Positions 1-7,251 of a DNA stretch of 12,069 nucleotides are shown here, one piece after another. This DNA is from Phoronis ovalis. Its lineage: Eukaryota > Phoronida > Phoronidae. The stretch is from assembly GCA_028565635.1 (NCBI GenBank), contig JAOXYB010048024.1, positions 1 to 12,069 of the forward strand, given 5' to 3'. Position numbers and translations under genes: made by a program. Within the stretch, counting starts at the first letter, position 1. The number at the start of each line of letters is the position of its first letter. A model generated the notes under the pieces. That model made no database searches. It was given only the letters and a program-made list of their open reading frames with translations, and had not been told where the DNA came from.

Positions 1-759
1 TGTTATTCTGATTTCAGCACGTTAAACACAGACTGGACGTCACGCACGTGTAAAAACTAAAATCTGACAACCAATTTTAAGAGCGAAATCATCGATAAAT
101 TATATTTAAAAAATATTTACCCCTACCAATAAACTTGTCTGTTTTGACACAAAGCTATTTACAAACGTCTGGTACCTGTTTAAAGGCTGACATTTGTAAA
201 TTGCTCTGGTTTCCGGTGCCACAGTACCAAATAATGTCAGCTGTTTGGACATCTTTTTTGTGTGTATCGTCTGCGCTGCAGTGACCTAAATAGGTCGTCC
301 TGCTTTACGACTGTCGTATCCCTATGCTGTAAAGTTAAAACTGGATGGTACCCGGGGCATGGTTTAGCTGTTTGATGCAGGTATTTCACTGTCCTTTCTC
401 TTCCACCAATTTCGTACATTTTTGCACACTTGTATGAATGTTCATGGAGTGGTAGAATAAACAGAACATAAAACTTCTATATTTACTAAGGAATGATTTT
501 TAATAAATATCTTCTATACTAGGCATGGTTTTTTCATTTCGCACTAACCCATAAACGTAGGTGGATTTTACCCCCCTGCCCCCTATATTATACGCTATAC
601 GTTTGGGGTCATTGCGATAACTTTTGAGATTAACCCTTACTCCATTTTTCATAATTTGAGAAATTATTTATTCTGCCCTGACAGTTGTTACAAATCCTCA
701 GTACATGGCAGTATTAAAGAATGTATGTGTATGTAGAAACAAAAAATTCCATTCAATAC
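1..759. other. HMMR intron or unassigned sequence at the left edge
   Basis: No coding exon of HMMR is evident here. On the minus strand an open frame runs from about 476 down to a stop at 237, with a possible ATG at 419-417. It has some non-random look (GGRERTVKYLHQTAKPCPGY) but matches no family I recognise and is not coiled coil. The rest is AT-rich, apart from a short C-rich run at 571-583. Confidence 0.5.
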
Positions 760-869
760 CTTGTTCTTAAGAAACAAATGTTTAGTTTCATATTTGAACT
801 CACTCTGTAAGTTAGTAACTTGCTCCTCAACTTCTTCATATTCAGCCTTACTTTCTTGATTACTTTTTT
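760..869 (-). CDS. HMMR: HMMR exon 6, coiled coil (last exon seen)
   Basis: This 110-nt exon enters in phase 1 and leaves in phase 0 (residues 231-267). Its acceptor is TTTTTAG just before the AAAAAAG run, and its donor GTATTG is the complement of 754-759. It encodes EKSNQESKAEYEEVEEQV and a further helical stretch. The gene must continue beyond the left edge; I find no convincing next exon in 1-759. Confidence 0.8.
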
Positions 870-3800
870 CTAAAAATGTGGACATTAGTTTAAATTTATA
901 GATCCAAGAAAACTGTTTAATAGGTAGTTTTTAGCATTAACAGATGCTCAATTCAAAGCTACAGTGGACTTGAATTTTATTGCCCCCTCTCCCTATTTTC
1001 TTCTACAAAATTCAAGTATTATCAACTTGGCAACAACTTCAATTTTTTCCTACCCCTCTAACACTGAAGCTTAAAAACCATTCCTACTCCCAACATTCCA
1101 ATGACGGTTTTTCCAAAACAAAACAAATAGGTAGTAGTACACGTTATCGAGCATTGCACGTATGTGGTTATATACTGGGCACGGGAAATACCATTTTCCT
1201 GTTATAGCACAGTAAGTGGTTTATCTTTACTGAACGTGCAAAATACTATTGATATCTAATGTTCTTATAATTATTACTTTCATTCCCGCTATGTACATAG
1301 TAACAGCCCTTGCTCAAAGCATAGGTAAGACAAAGGAATACTGGCAAAATACGGTTGAAACAGAACTTGCCAGCACATGACTAAAGCATCATCTAGTTAT
1401 CATAATTCTGCAGCAGATGCTTAATACAACCTAACCTACCTAAATCATGGTTACTGTTTTGTAAAGCAGTGATGTTAGCCTTTGATGCATCTAGATCTGC
1501 TTGCATAATCTTCACAGTTGCATCCATTTCATTTTTAATATCGTCCACTTCCTGCTCCTTCTTAACCAGCTGTTCTTGTATCTGTACAAACTCCTGCTGA
1601 AGATTTCTTTGTCTTTTCGTGCTGTGTTCTGAATTGGCAATCTGCAATAATTTTAATTTAGCGATTTTTGAAAAAACGCAGCTAAAGTTTGCTCAATAGG
1701 CATCATTTTGACATGAAGTACAAGCCATAACTAAGCATTGCTCAGTATCTTGTACAGTTTCATATGACACTACAAATACTTGTATCGTACCTTGCTGCCC
1801 AAAACATCCTTTGCTTTTTTCAATTCCATAATCTCTTTTTCATGCTTGGCTAGATTAGCTTGCAGACAGGTTTTATCTTTCAAAGCACTTTCAAGCTTTC
1901 CTTCTATTTTCCGCAGTTCACTTTCCTTACTTGACAGCTGTTTGTCTAGATCACATCGCTCCTGCAGAAGTTTCTTGATCTGTTTTTCCAAATCTTTTAT
2001 TTTGTTTGTCAATTCTGGAGTTGCTTGTACTGCCATTTTAGAACCCTGTTACATACAAAGAAAGCGTACACATCACACAGAATTTTGCTTGTTGTGTAGG
2101 TCATTTGAATAATTTAAATCAAAGAAGTGTATTTAGACTGCATTCTCCGCAGAATATCAGGGTTATAGGAAGGCTTATCGCTTAACATCATACTACTTAC
2201 TACAAAGAAACTTGACATCCATATTTCTTTTTTGGCAGTGCCTCCTCTCGCTACAACTCACAGCCAAATAGTCCTACCAATTCTTATTCACAGGTGCACT
2301 AATGGACTTCTTTTTTGTGAGGTGGCAGAGCCCTAGTAATGTCTGCGGCTACCTCTACATATCGGTACAATAGCTTTTAGGACGTATCATTTAAATATCC
2401 CACCATGGCCTTTCTTTCACCAAACAAATGGTCCTGAAGTATTAATGAGTGATACAACATAGCCACAGCAAACAAAAATAATAGCAATTCTTCTTACCTT
2501 GACTGCTGGATTGACAAAAAGTCTTTTAGCTGGTGTACCAACTGAACTCGCAAGACTAACGTCAAAAGTACCAGGACCAGGTAAGATGTCTACAATAATA
2601 TAAACAAGTTATTATAGCTACATTGTTTTAACATACTCTATGTCATAAAGGAACAAAATATTTTAAAGACTACATTTAATGGTGCATTGTGTACTCACTG
2701 TCAAGCAACTGAATGAGATGCCAACAGACTAGTTGCATGCACTAGATGGTGCGTTTCGTGAATGAAAAATCATTTCTGCATGTGCTCAAGCGATTCATTG
2801 ACAAAACATTGAAGTTTGGGTTTGTGATCACTAATGTAGCCTAGCACATGCAAATAGTTTGCTGCAAATATTAAATATACAATAGGGAAAAACTAAATGC
2901 TTACTATTCCGTTAACTCTGAAAGGATACATACTCGTAAAGTTACAATTTTTTTCTCACGTATTTACAATGTAAGAAAGTCATGATTTACGGAATATAAC
3001 TTTATGACAACGGGTTCGTACCTGTTAGCAGATAAATATTTTAGCCCAGAGCGCAGACATGAGTACATACAAACCTTTAGGATCCTTGAATCTACCATCT
3101 TTAATGAAAGATACCGCTGTTGAGGACTCGTGATGCTTGGGATCATAAGCTCCAGGTGCAGGAGTTGAATCTGTGAATAAGAGTTGATTAAATGAAATAA
3201 ATCCTAAATTATATCATGCAAGTTGCATTTTGGTACAAATCCTGGTGTGGTAAACACCACTCCTAAATTAATCATTCCCTGAGGGATTGAGGACCAGGGA
3301 TGCGCCATTGGTATGAGTCATCTTCCTGACAAACATTGGTATAGAATGGGATTATTTCAGTGCTTTCTGTAATAGCTTATGTTTTTTTAGGCCTAGTGAA
3401 GCGATTGTTTGGGAGATTACAGAATGAGTCTTAATATTTCATAGAAAACGATATATAACACAGATACTTGCCAGCATTTCAAAAATTTAAAAGTGACACA
3501 TTTGGACTAAATTCAATATATTTTGTGCTATTTCCTGCCACTGGGTGCATTCTGGGAGTACTTATCATTGTCGCACATGCAAAAATTGGGAAAATCCTGC
3601 CAAGGTCGGAATAGTTGGTAAATTAAATTCCTTCTGAAAAGTTCACATTCAGTGCACATATATATGCATATTGTTTACTGATGTATGAACACTATTTTAT
3701 TCACAAAATATAGTATTTTACATCAGGATTCCATCTTTGACGTCATATCCACCTAATGGTGAAATATAAAAATTGCAACTAGAAAGTATCCATTCCTGTT

Positions 3801-6800
3801 AATTAAAGACTTATCTCCCTGTGTGTACAGGTACTTATAATTATGTGATTGAAAGCAAATTACACACCGTCTGCCTGCGTAACCGCAGCAGTAAACATAA
3901 CTGGATACTTTATTTCCTTCTCATAAATTAAATCACAGCCCACTTATTATCAGTACCAGATTAAAATGTCATAGCCAATACGCGAACGTTGATTTAGAAA
4001 AAAGACCCTAAACATGTAAATCGCCTGCAAAAAGCACCCTTAAAAGACGTGAAGGTTTAAAAGTGACCTATTGGCAGACCTCACTCGGTAAAAATCATAA
4101 GATATGTAAACATATTGGTGCTGCATGATTAAGCCAGTCCACCCTGATTTGTTGCATCTGATGGGGAAAAACAACAGTTCCAGGAACTGTGACACTCCGG
4201 GGGCATTGTGTGACATTGCAATCTGATACTAACAAGCTGACTGTGACTTTATGAGGAATTAAATTTGTACTACCTGAAAAGAACAACCCATGCATTATGG
4301 AATAAGATGTGGTTAAAAGCTCTAAAGCATTAAATTATTTACTTAATGGAGAAATTTGCTCTGAATTGTAATTCAAAACTTCAGCATCAAGTTCCTGGAA
4401 CTATGACACTGCAATCTGATATTGATAATAAGTTGGCTGTGACTTGTCAGGAAATAAAGTTGCATTACCTGTATAATAGACTGGACTCAGTCTGAATAAT
4501 GAAGTTTTTTTACTCAAGTTTTCTAAAGTGATGATAAATTGTACTTTTTCAACTGTGAAACTTATATTTAGTCATATTTAAATTTTGATAGTTTGATACC
4601 CCAAAACCCCAATTTTATATTTTTTTATTTTCAGTACTAATACTGATAGTACTGTTATAAATGACGAAATATGAGTAAAATTATCAAAATTGTCAAGTAT
4701 CAATATATTAAACCCTTATATATATAATTAGTCCTTTCAGGGGTCCTTCCCCAGCCTGTACACAGGCTACCTGTATAAGAACATTTTACACATTATTAAA
4801 TAAGATGTGGTTAAAGCCCTGAAGCACTATGTGCATTTAATTCATGGAGAAATTTGCTCTGAATTGTAATTCAACACTTCAACACCTAGTTCCTGGAACT
4901 ATGACATTGCAATGGGATACTGATAATAAGTGGGGTTGTGACTAGACAAGTACCATGTCTTCTATGTGACGGCGGATAAACAGTATATCAGGAGCCAAAA
5001 CAGCTGACGTGGTTGGCTAGGTTGTGACTAGATGAGGGGGTTTTAATTACCAGTATAAGAACATGTCACATTTAAGCACTGAAGCATTTTATTTGCATAT
5101 TACAAAGCAATGCATCATTTTACTAACAATAAATAGATCAAGAGACCTGTCAGCAAGGTCTGATATTTATTGGAACAGTACCTGGTGGAAACAGAACTTA
5201 TAAGAATTTAGCAAGAGTTCAGGATATGGACTTGTCTGATTATGGATCATTGGATATAGTGTGCACACTAAAATAATAACTACATGAAATATGTTATAAC
5301 TATAAGTACATCAGTCTCTTGTTTAAATATTGCTAAGTAATTTCAATATTGCTAAAGAGGATAACAGTATAATAATTTGAGTCTCCTTCGTTTTTTGATC
5401 TTGTACCTGATACTATGCTTCGGTTTTACACAACTTCACGCGATTATCTCTTCTTTTGAATTTGTTCACTACATGAATCATCTCAACTCATTGGGAAGAA
5501 TGCTGCACAGGAGTTGAGTATTAAACTAGTTTTGCAAACATTCTAGCAGGTACTTATTTTACAGCTAATTACTCTAAGGCGTTGCCGTTACCCATTTAAG
5601 ATTGTTTAAGACCTGACCAGGTATTTCTAGAATACATTTCAAATCCTTTATCAGTTGAGATACTATGATAGTAATCACGCTGAGTAACCAGAATGTGTAT
5701 CACTACATATAGTGAATGATCTCATGTATGGATTATAAGTGTTGAACGCTTGAACTCAATTCAGCAGACCCTACAGATTGAATATGAACCACTAATAAAA
5801 GATATATACTGAATAAATTGATAAATGGAAAACTGCAATGAATCAGTAATGACACTTAATGCCAGTGAATCCTACAATGGCACATGTTTGGCATTATCAG
5901 CGAACATTTTTAAAGTATGGCATATGTACCATTGTGCATCTCAGAAGTTGGCTGTCTAACGAATATCATTGCTTTCATTGGGTTGCTTTCAATACAACGA
6001 AAAAAGCCAAGAATATTGTTATTGATTAATTTGACAAGCTCACATTTTATCGTGTCTAGTCTGACTTTCATTTACACTGCTATCTATGTACCATCAGATA
6101 TGAATGAAGAAGTTACATGTGATATCAAGTTGCTATAAATGGTCTATTTGTGGACAGAGAGATAGAAGTCAAATTAGAAATCGTAGCTCTTGTATACGAG
6201 TGCATTTTAATCACAGAATTCTTAACATTACTAGTTTTAACACTAGATGTGCTGATAGCAGTTTGGGAGCCATTAAAACATAAGCTTATCGTCACAAAAC
6301 GTTATTTGTGTGTATCTTGTACTTAGTTGGTTACTTGTCATTATGCTAGTTATACTGCTTGGACATATTTGCATGTAGATATATAATCATATATATGGCC
6401 TAGGTACATTGAGTTTTATTTCTGTCATGATAGGCATTTTTACAGTAGTATGTCTTATGCATTTGTTCATCATTTATTGTGTTAGAAATCACACAAGGAT
6501 GCATGCATCCCCTTAAAAAATGCAGAAGTTGCGAAAGAGTACATTTACTATTTATATAATTATAAAGATATTGTTTGTAATATGTAATGGTCCAATACTC
6601 AATAGTCACGAATGCTCAAGCCAGCTCAAGGATTCTTATGGGATAGCTACACAGCATAATTTGTCTCTGGTACTCTGGAGCACTGCAAGTAGCACCTTAA
6701 TCTTGATCGACACAATTGTTGAACCTGTGGTCTTTATGGTTCTATGTCATAGTCTGACATACTCTGTCTTTAATAGTTTAATACTCCTTTACAAGGCTTT

Positions 6801-6961
6801 AGACTTACGTAATACTATTACTGACTGACAATTAAAAGTCAAAGCCAAAGGATGATGAAAGGGGTAGATCATAAGATGCCAAAATTTTACATTAAATATA
6901 GACGTATGCACTTACTGTCCAATTCGTTAAACCTTTTTGTCTGTGACCGCGAGAAAGACAT
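760..6961 (-). CDS. HMMR: Hyaluronan-mediated motility receptor (RHAMM), 5' part of gene, six exons
   Basis: Six exons join in phase into 267 codons and the gene continues past the left edge; vertebrate HMMR is roughly 700 residues, so over half is missing. The start codon at 6961-6959 opens MSFSRSQTKRFNEL, close to the vertebrate N-terminus (MSF...KRFND). Next come PAPGAYD (residues 19-25) and PGPGTFD (51-57), then from about residue 88 a long Glu/Lys/Leu/Gln-rich heptad coiled coil starting IKDLEKQIKKLLQERCD, which aligns with the conserved first coiled coil of HMMR. In the vertebrate family the protein binds microtubules and centrosomes, works with TPX2 and Aurora A in spindle assembly, and also has a reported hyaluronan-binding role that depends on its C-terminus, which is outside this window. 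It diverges from IK across a 280-bp gap. Intron 1 (3.7 kb) contains an antisense GPCR pseudogene and a repeat cluster. All introns are GT-AG. Confidence 0.9.
870..1439. other. HMMR intron 5
   Basis: Ordinary AT-rich intron between exons 5 and 6. A plus-strand open frame at 980-1207 gives a low-complexity peptide with no recognisable domain and is judged incidental. Confidence 0.7.
1440..1641 (-). CDS. HMMR: HMMR exon 5, coiled coil
   Basis: This 202-nt exon runs phase 0 to phase 1 (residues 164-231). Its acceptor follows a TTATTGCAG tract and its donor is GTAGGTT on the complement of 1433-1439. It encodes a continuous heptad-rich helix (for example LVKKEQEVDDIKNEMDATVK) with no Pro or Gly breaks. 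Sequence conservation with vertebrate HMMR is low here, as is usual for coiled coils. Membership rests on phase continuity and position. Confidence 0.85.
1791..2045 (-). CDS. HMMR: HMMR exon 4, start of the coiled coil
   Basis: Exactly 85 codons in phase 0 at both ends (residues 79-163), with acceptor AG on the complement of 2046-2047 and donor GTACGA on the complement of 1785-1790. The encoded ELTNKIKDLEKQIKKLLQER and later SALKDKTCLQANLAKHEKEI stretches align with the first conserved coiled coil of vertebrate HMMR (EKEIRVLLQERG ... [20 protein letters not shown]). This exon is the strongest identity evidence for the gene. Confidence 0.93.
2046..2497. other. HMMR intron 3
   Basis: AT-rich intron between exons 3 and 4. 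I see no genes or clear repeats in it. Confidence 0.75.
2498..2589 (-). CDS. HMMR: HMMR exon 3, second PGPG motif
   Basis: This 92-nt exon enters in phase 1 and leaves in phase 0, with donor GTAAGAA on the complement of 2491-2497. It encodes residues 48-78, starting DILPGPGTFDVSLASS and then a basic TPAKRLFVNPAVK stretch. The PGPGTFD sequence is a second copy of the Pro-Gly motif of exon 2. Confidence 0.87.
2590..3074. other. HMMR intron 2
   Basis: AT-rich intron between exons 2 and 3. A single octamer-like ATGCAAAT lies at about 2848, which is expected by chance at this composition. Nothing else stands out. Confidence 0.7.
3075..3170 (-). CDS. HMMR: HMMR exon 2, PGAYD motif
   Basis: This 96-nt exon is bounded by an AG acceptor (complement of 3171-3172) and a GTTTGT donor (complement of 3069-3074), phase 1 at both ends. 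It encodes residues 16-47, including STPAPGAYDPK and then SFIKDGRFKDPK. Vertebrate HMMR has the matching pattern SPGAYDV...VSFQ...RFK. Confidence 0.9.
3909..3976 (-). repeat. Inverted copy of the local repeat family
   Basis: Read on the minus strand, this segment matches the 3' half of the direct copies further right. The shared blocks are ATGACA...AATCTG, TGATAATAAGT, GGCTGTGA and AGGAAATAAAGT in the same order. It is about 70 bp long, lies opposite in orientation to the copies at 4178-5090, and is the leftmost member I can recognise. Confidence 0.65.
4178..4283 (+). repeat. Local repeat family, partial copy
   Basis: This copy begins with GTTCCAGGAACTGTGACA and continues through TGACATTGCAATCTGATACT, GCTGACTGTGACTTTATGAGG and the family's terminal block TACCTG...AAGAAC at 4271-4283. 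It abuts the next copy in tandem and is more diverged than the copies at 4297 and 4797. Confidence 0.65.
4297..4481 (+). repeat. Local repeat family, near full copy
   Basis: This copy begins AATAAGATGTGGTTAAA and contains a 31-bp stretch at 4346-4376 identical to 4844-4874. It then carries GTTCCTGGAACTATGACA, AATCTGATATTGATAATAAG and the terminal TTACCTGTATAA block. The unit is about 185 bp. There is no open reading frame in it, and it has no transposase or tRNA-like promoter boxes that I can see. Confidence 0.75.
4753..4768. repeat. Short inverted repeat
   Basis: AGCCTGT and ACAGGCT face each other across two bases. It lies just left of a TACCTGTATAAGAAC block that is the family's terminal sequence, in the 0.3 kb spacer separating two repeat copies. 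Its function is unknown. Confidence 0.5.
4797..5062 (+). repeat. Local repeat family, copy split by a short insertion
   Basis: The copy starts AATAAGATGTGG at 4799, shares the 31-bp identical block (4844-4874) with the copy 498 bp to the left, then GTTCCTGGAACTATGACATT. It is interrupted after GGTTGTGACTAGA (4934-4946). The family sequence resumes at 5020 with the same 13 bases repeated, and ends in TTACCAGTATAAGAAC (5047-5062). The 73 bp between do not occur in the other copies. Confidence 0.7.
4934..5032. repeat. 13-bp direct repeat flanking a 73-bp insert
   Basis: GGTTGTGACTAGA occurs at 4934-4946 and again at 5020-5032. It flanks 73 bp (4947-5019) that is more GC-rich than its surroundings and is absent from the sister repeat copies. 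This could be a target-site duplication around a tiny insertion or a duplication-type repair scar. Confidence 0.6.
5825..6828 (+). pseudogene. Class A (rhodopsin-like) GPCR pseudogene, intronless
   Basis: A roughly 330-codon intronless receptor can be traced across three frames. The N-terminus from the ATG at 5825 has three N-glycosylation sequons (NES, NAS, NGT). A frame change near 5900-5917 leads into TM1 (TNIIAFIGLL, Asn at 5962) and TM2 (LLLINLTSSHFIV). A second change near 6130 leads into TM3 ending DVLIAVWEPLKHK (6246 onward), the place of the DRY motif. A third near 6300-6320 leads into TM4 (Trp at 6328), TM5, TM6 (ICNGP) and TM7 (EPVVF at 6721-6735, the place of NPxxY), ending at TGA 6826. 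Stops TAG 6376 and TAA 6514 also interrupt it. The conserved Asp of TM2 is His and DRY is DVL. Subfamily and ligand cannot be told. It lies in HMMR intron 1, opposite in strand to HMMR. Confidence 0.8.
6916..6961 (-). CDS. HMMR: HMMR exon 1 (coding part)
   Basis: This exon gives 15 codons plus one base, beginning MSFSRSQTKRFNELD. The ATG is the complement of 6959-6961 and the donor GTAAG is the complement of 6911-6915. The MSF...KRFN pattern is the family's conserved N-terminus, and the leftover A pairs in phase with AT of exon 2 to encode Asn16. It is too short to appear as a long open frame and was found by searching for the missing N-terminus. Confidence 0.85.
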
Positions 6962-7065
6962 TCTTTCGCCTTGATGCTAATCGAAATCCTCTTCAGATTT
7001 CTGCAGAATCTATTATTTCGAGAAATTAAACAACCGCCAAAGTTTTAAAGCAGGTCAAAATATAT

Positions 7066-7074
7066 CCAATCAGC
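7066..7074 (+). promoter_or_regulatory. CCAAT box (NF-Y type)
   Basis: CCAATCAGC matches the NF-Y consensus core CCAATCA/G. It lies 105 bp from the HMMR start codon and about 170 bp from the IK start codon, within a normal range for both. NF-Y sites are common in cell-cycle promoters of animals, so this would fit HMMR. Function is inferred. Confidence 0.45.
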
Positions 7075-7088
7075 AAAGAGCATTTCTC

Positions 7089-7098
7089 ACTCGCGAGA
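7089..7098. promoter_or_regulatory. CGCG palindromic element (TCTCGCGAGA-like)
   Basis: ACTCGCGAGA matches nine of ten positions of the TCTCGCGAGA element known from vertebrate, often bidirectional, housekeeping promoters. It includes a perfect 8-bp palindrome CTCGCGAG at 7090-7097. It lies about midway between the two genes. Its use in this animal is inferred. Confidence 0.5.
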
Positions 7099-7241
7099 GT
7101 ATCGTAGTAAGTCGATATTTCAGAAGACATGTTGTATTTAGACTGTGGCAAAGCGTAGATATACCCTGAGCGTAGCGTATAGATTTGGCTTTCTTTGAAC
7201 ACCAATTAGTTTTCAAAAGAACTGTTAAAACAGATACAAAT

Positions 7242-7251
7242 ATGCCAGAAC
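7242..7251 (+). CDS. IK: IK exon 1 (10 coding bases)
   Basis: Only ATG CCA GAA C is coding before the donor GTAAGT at 7252. The last C joins GA of exon 2 to make Arg4, restoring the invariant MPER start. The start is fixed by that match; no other upstream ATG gives the family N-terminus. Confidence 0.88.

Larger units (their letters stand above)
3171..6915. other. HMMR intron 1 (3.7 kb), hosting a pseudogene and repeats
   Basis: This is by far the longest intron in the window, between exon 1 (N-terminal 15 codons) and exon 2. It holds a repeat family at about 3909-5090 and an antisense GPCR pseudogene at about 5825-6828. From 3171 to about 3900 and from about 5110 to 5824 I see only AT-rich sequence without genes. 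The intron accounts for about 60 percent of the HMMR span visible here. Confidence 0.8.
6962..7241. promoter_or_regulatory. Bidirectional HMMR-IK promoter
   Basis: The start codons of HMMR (minus, 6961) and IK (plus, 7242) are 280 bp apart, so both 5' UTRs and core promoters must lie here unless upstream non-coding exons exist. I see no clear TATA box suitably placed for either gene. Candidate elements are an E2F-like CGCCAAA (7035-7041), a CCAAT box in CCAATCAGC (7066-7074) and a CGCG palindrome (7089-7098). GC and CpG content is higher than in the flanking introns. Confidence 0.7.

Noticed and set aside
980-1207. 75-codon plus-strand open frame in HMMR intron 5
   Set aside because: The composition looks like translated intron (Phe, Leu, Gln, Ser) and there is no domain or splice context.
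1780-2112. 110-codon plus-strand open frame
   Set aside because: It is antisense to HMMR exon 4. Its Ser/Leu/Phe-rich peptide is the complement of Glu/Lys/Leu coiled-coil codons, not a separate gene.
2847-2854. Octamer ATGCAAAT here and again at about 7449
   Set aside because: Two hits to an AT-rich 8-mer with no supporting sites are not evidence of regulation.
2964-3146. 60-codon minus-strand open frame
   Set aside because: It overlaps HMMR exon 2 in a different frame and runs into the intron; it has no family features.
3240-3310. GTGGTAAACACCAC-like dyad and CCCTGAGGG words
   Set aside because: The arms are short and imperfect, and no repeat partner or structure was found elsewhere in the window.
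4095-4295. 66-codon minus-strand open frame
   Set aside because: It is read from the noncoding repeat unit and its frame is not kept in the sister copies.
4571-4703. Possible inverted-repeat MITE built on AATTTTGATA and TTATCAAAATT
   Set aside because: Only about 10 bp pair, and a second shared word (TTGATAC) lies in the wrong order for a hairpin. This is within what AT-rich sequence gives by chance.
6400-6609. 69-codon minus-strand open frame
   Set aside because: It is antisense to the TM5-TM6 part of the GPCR pseudogene.
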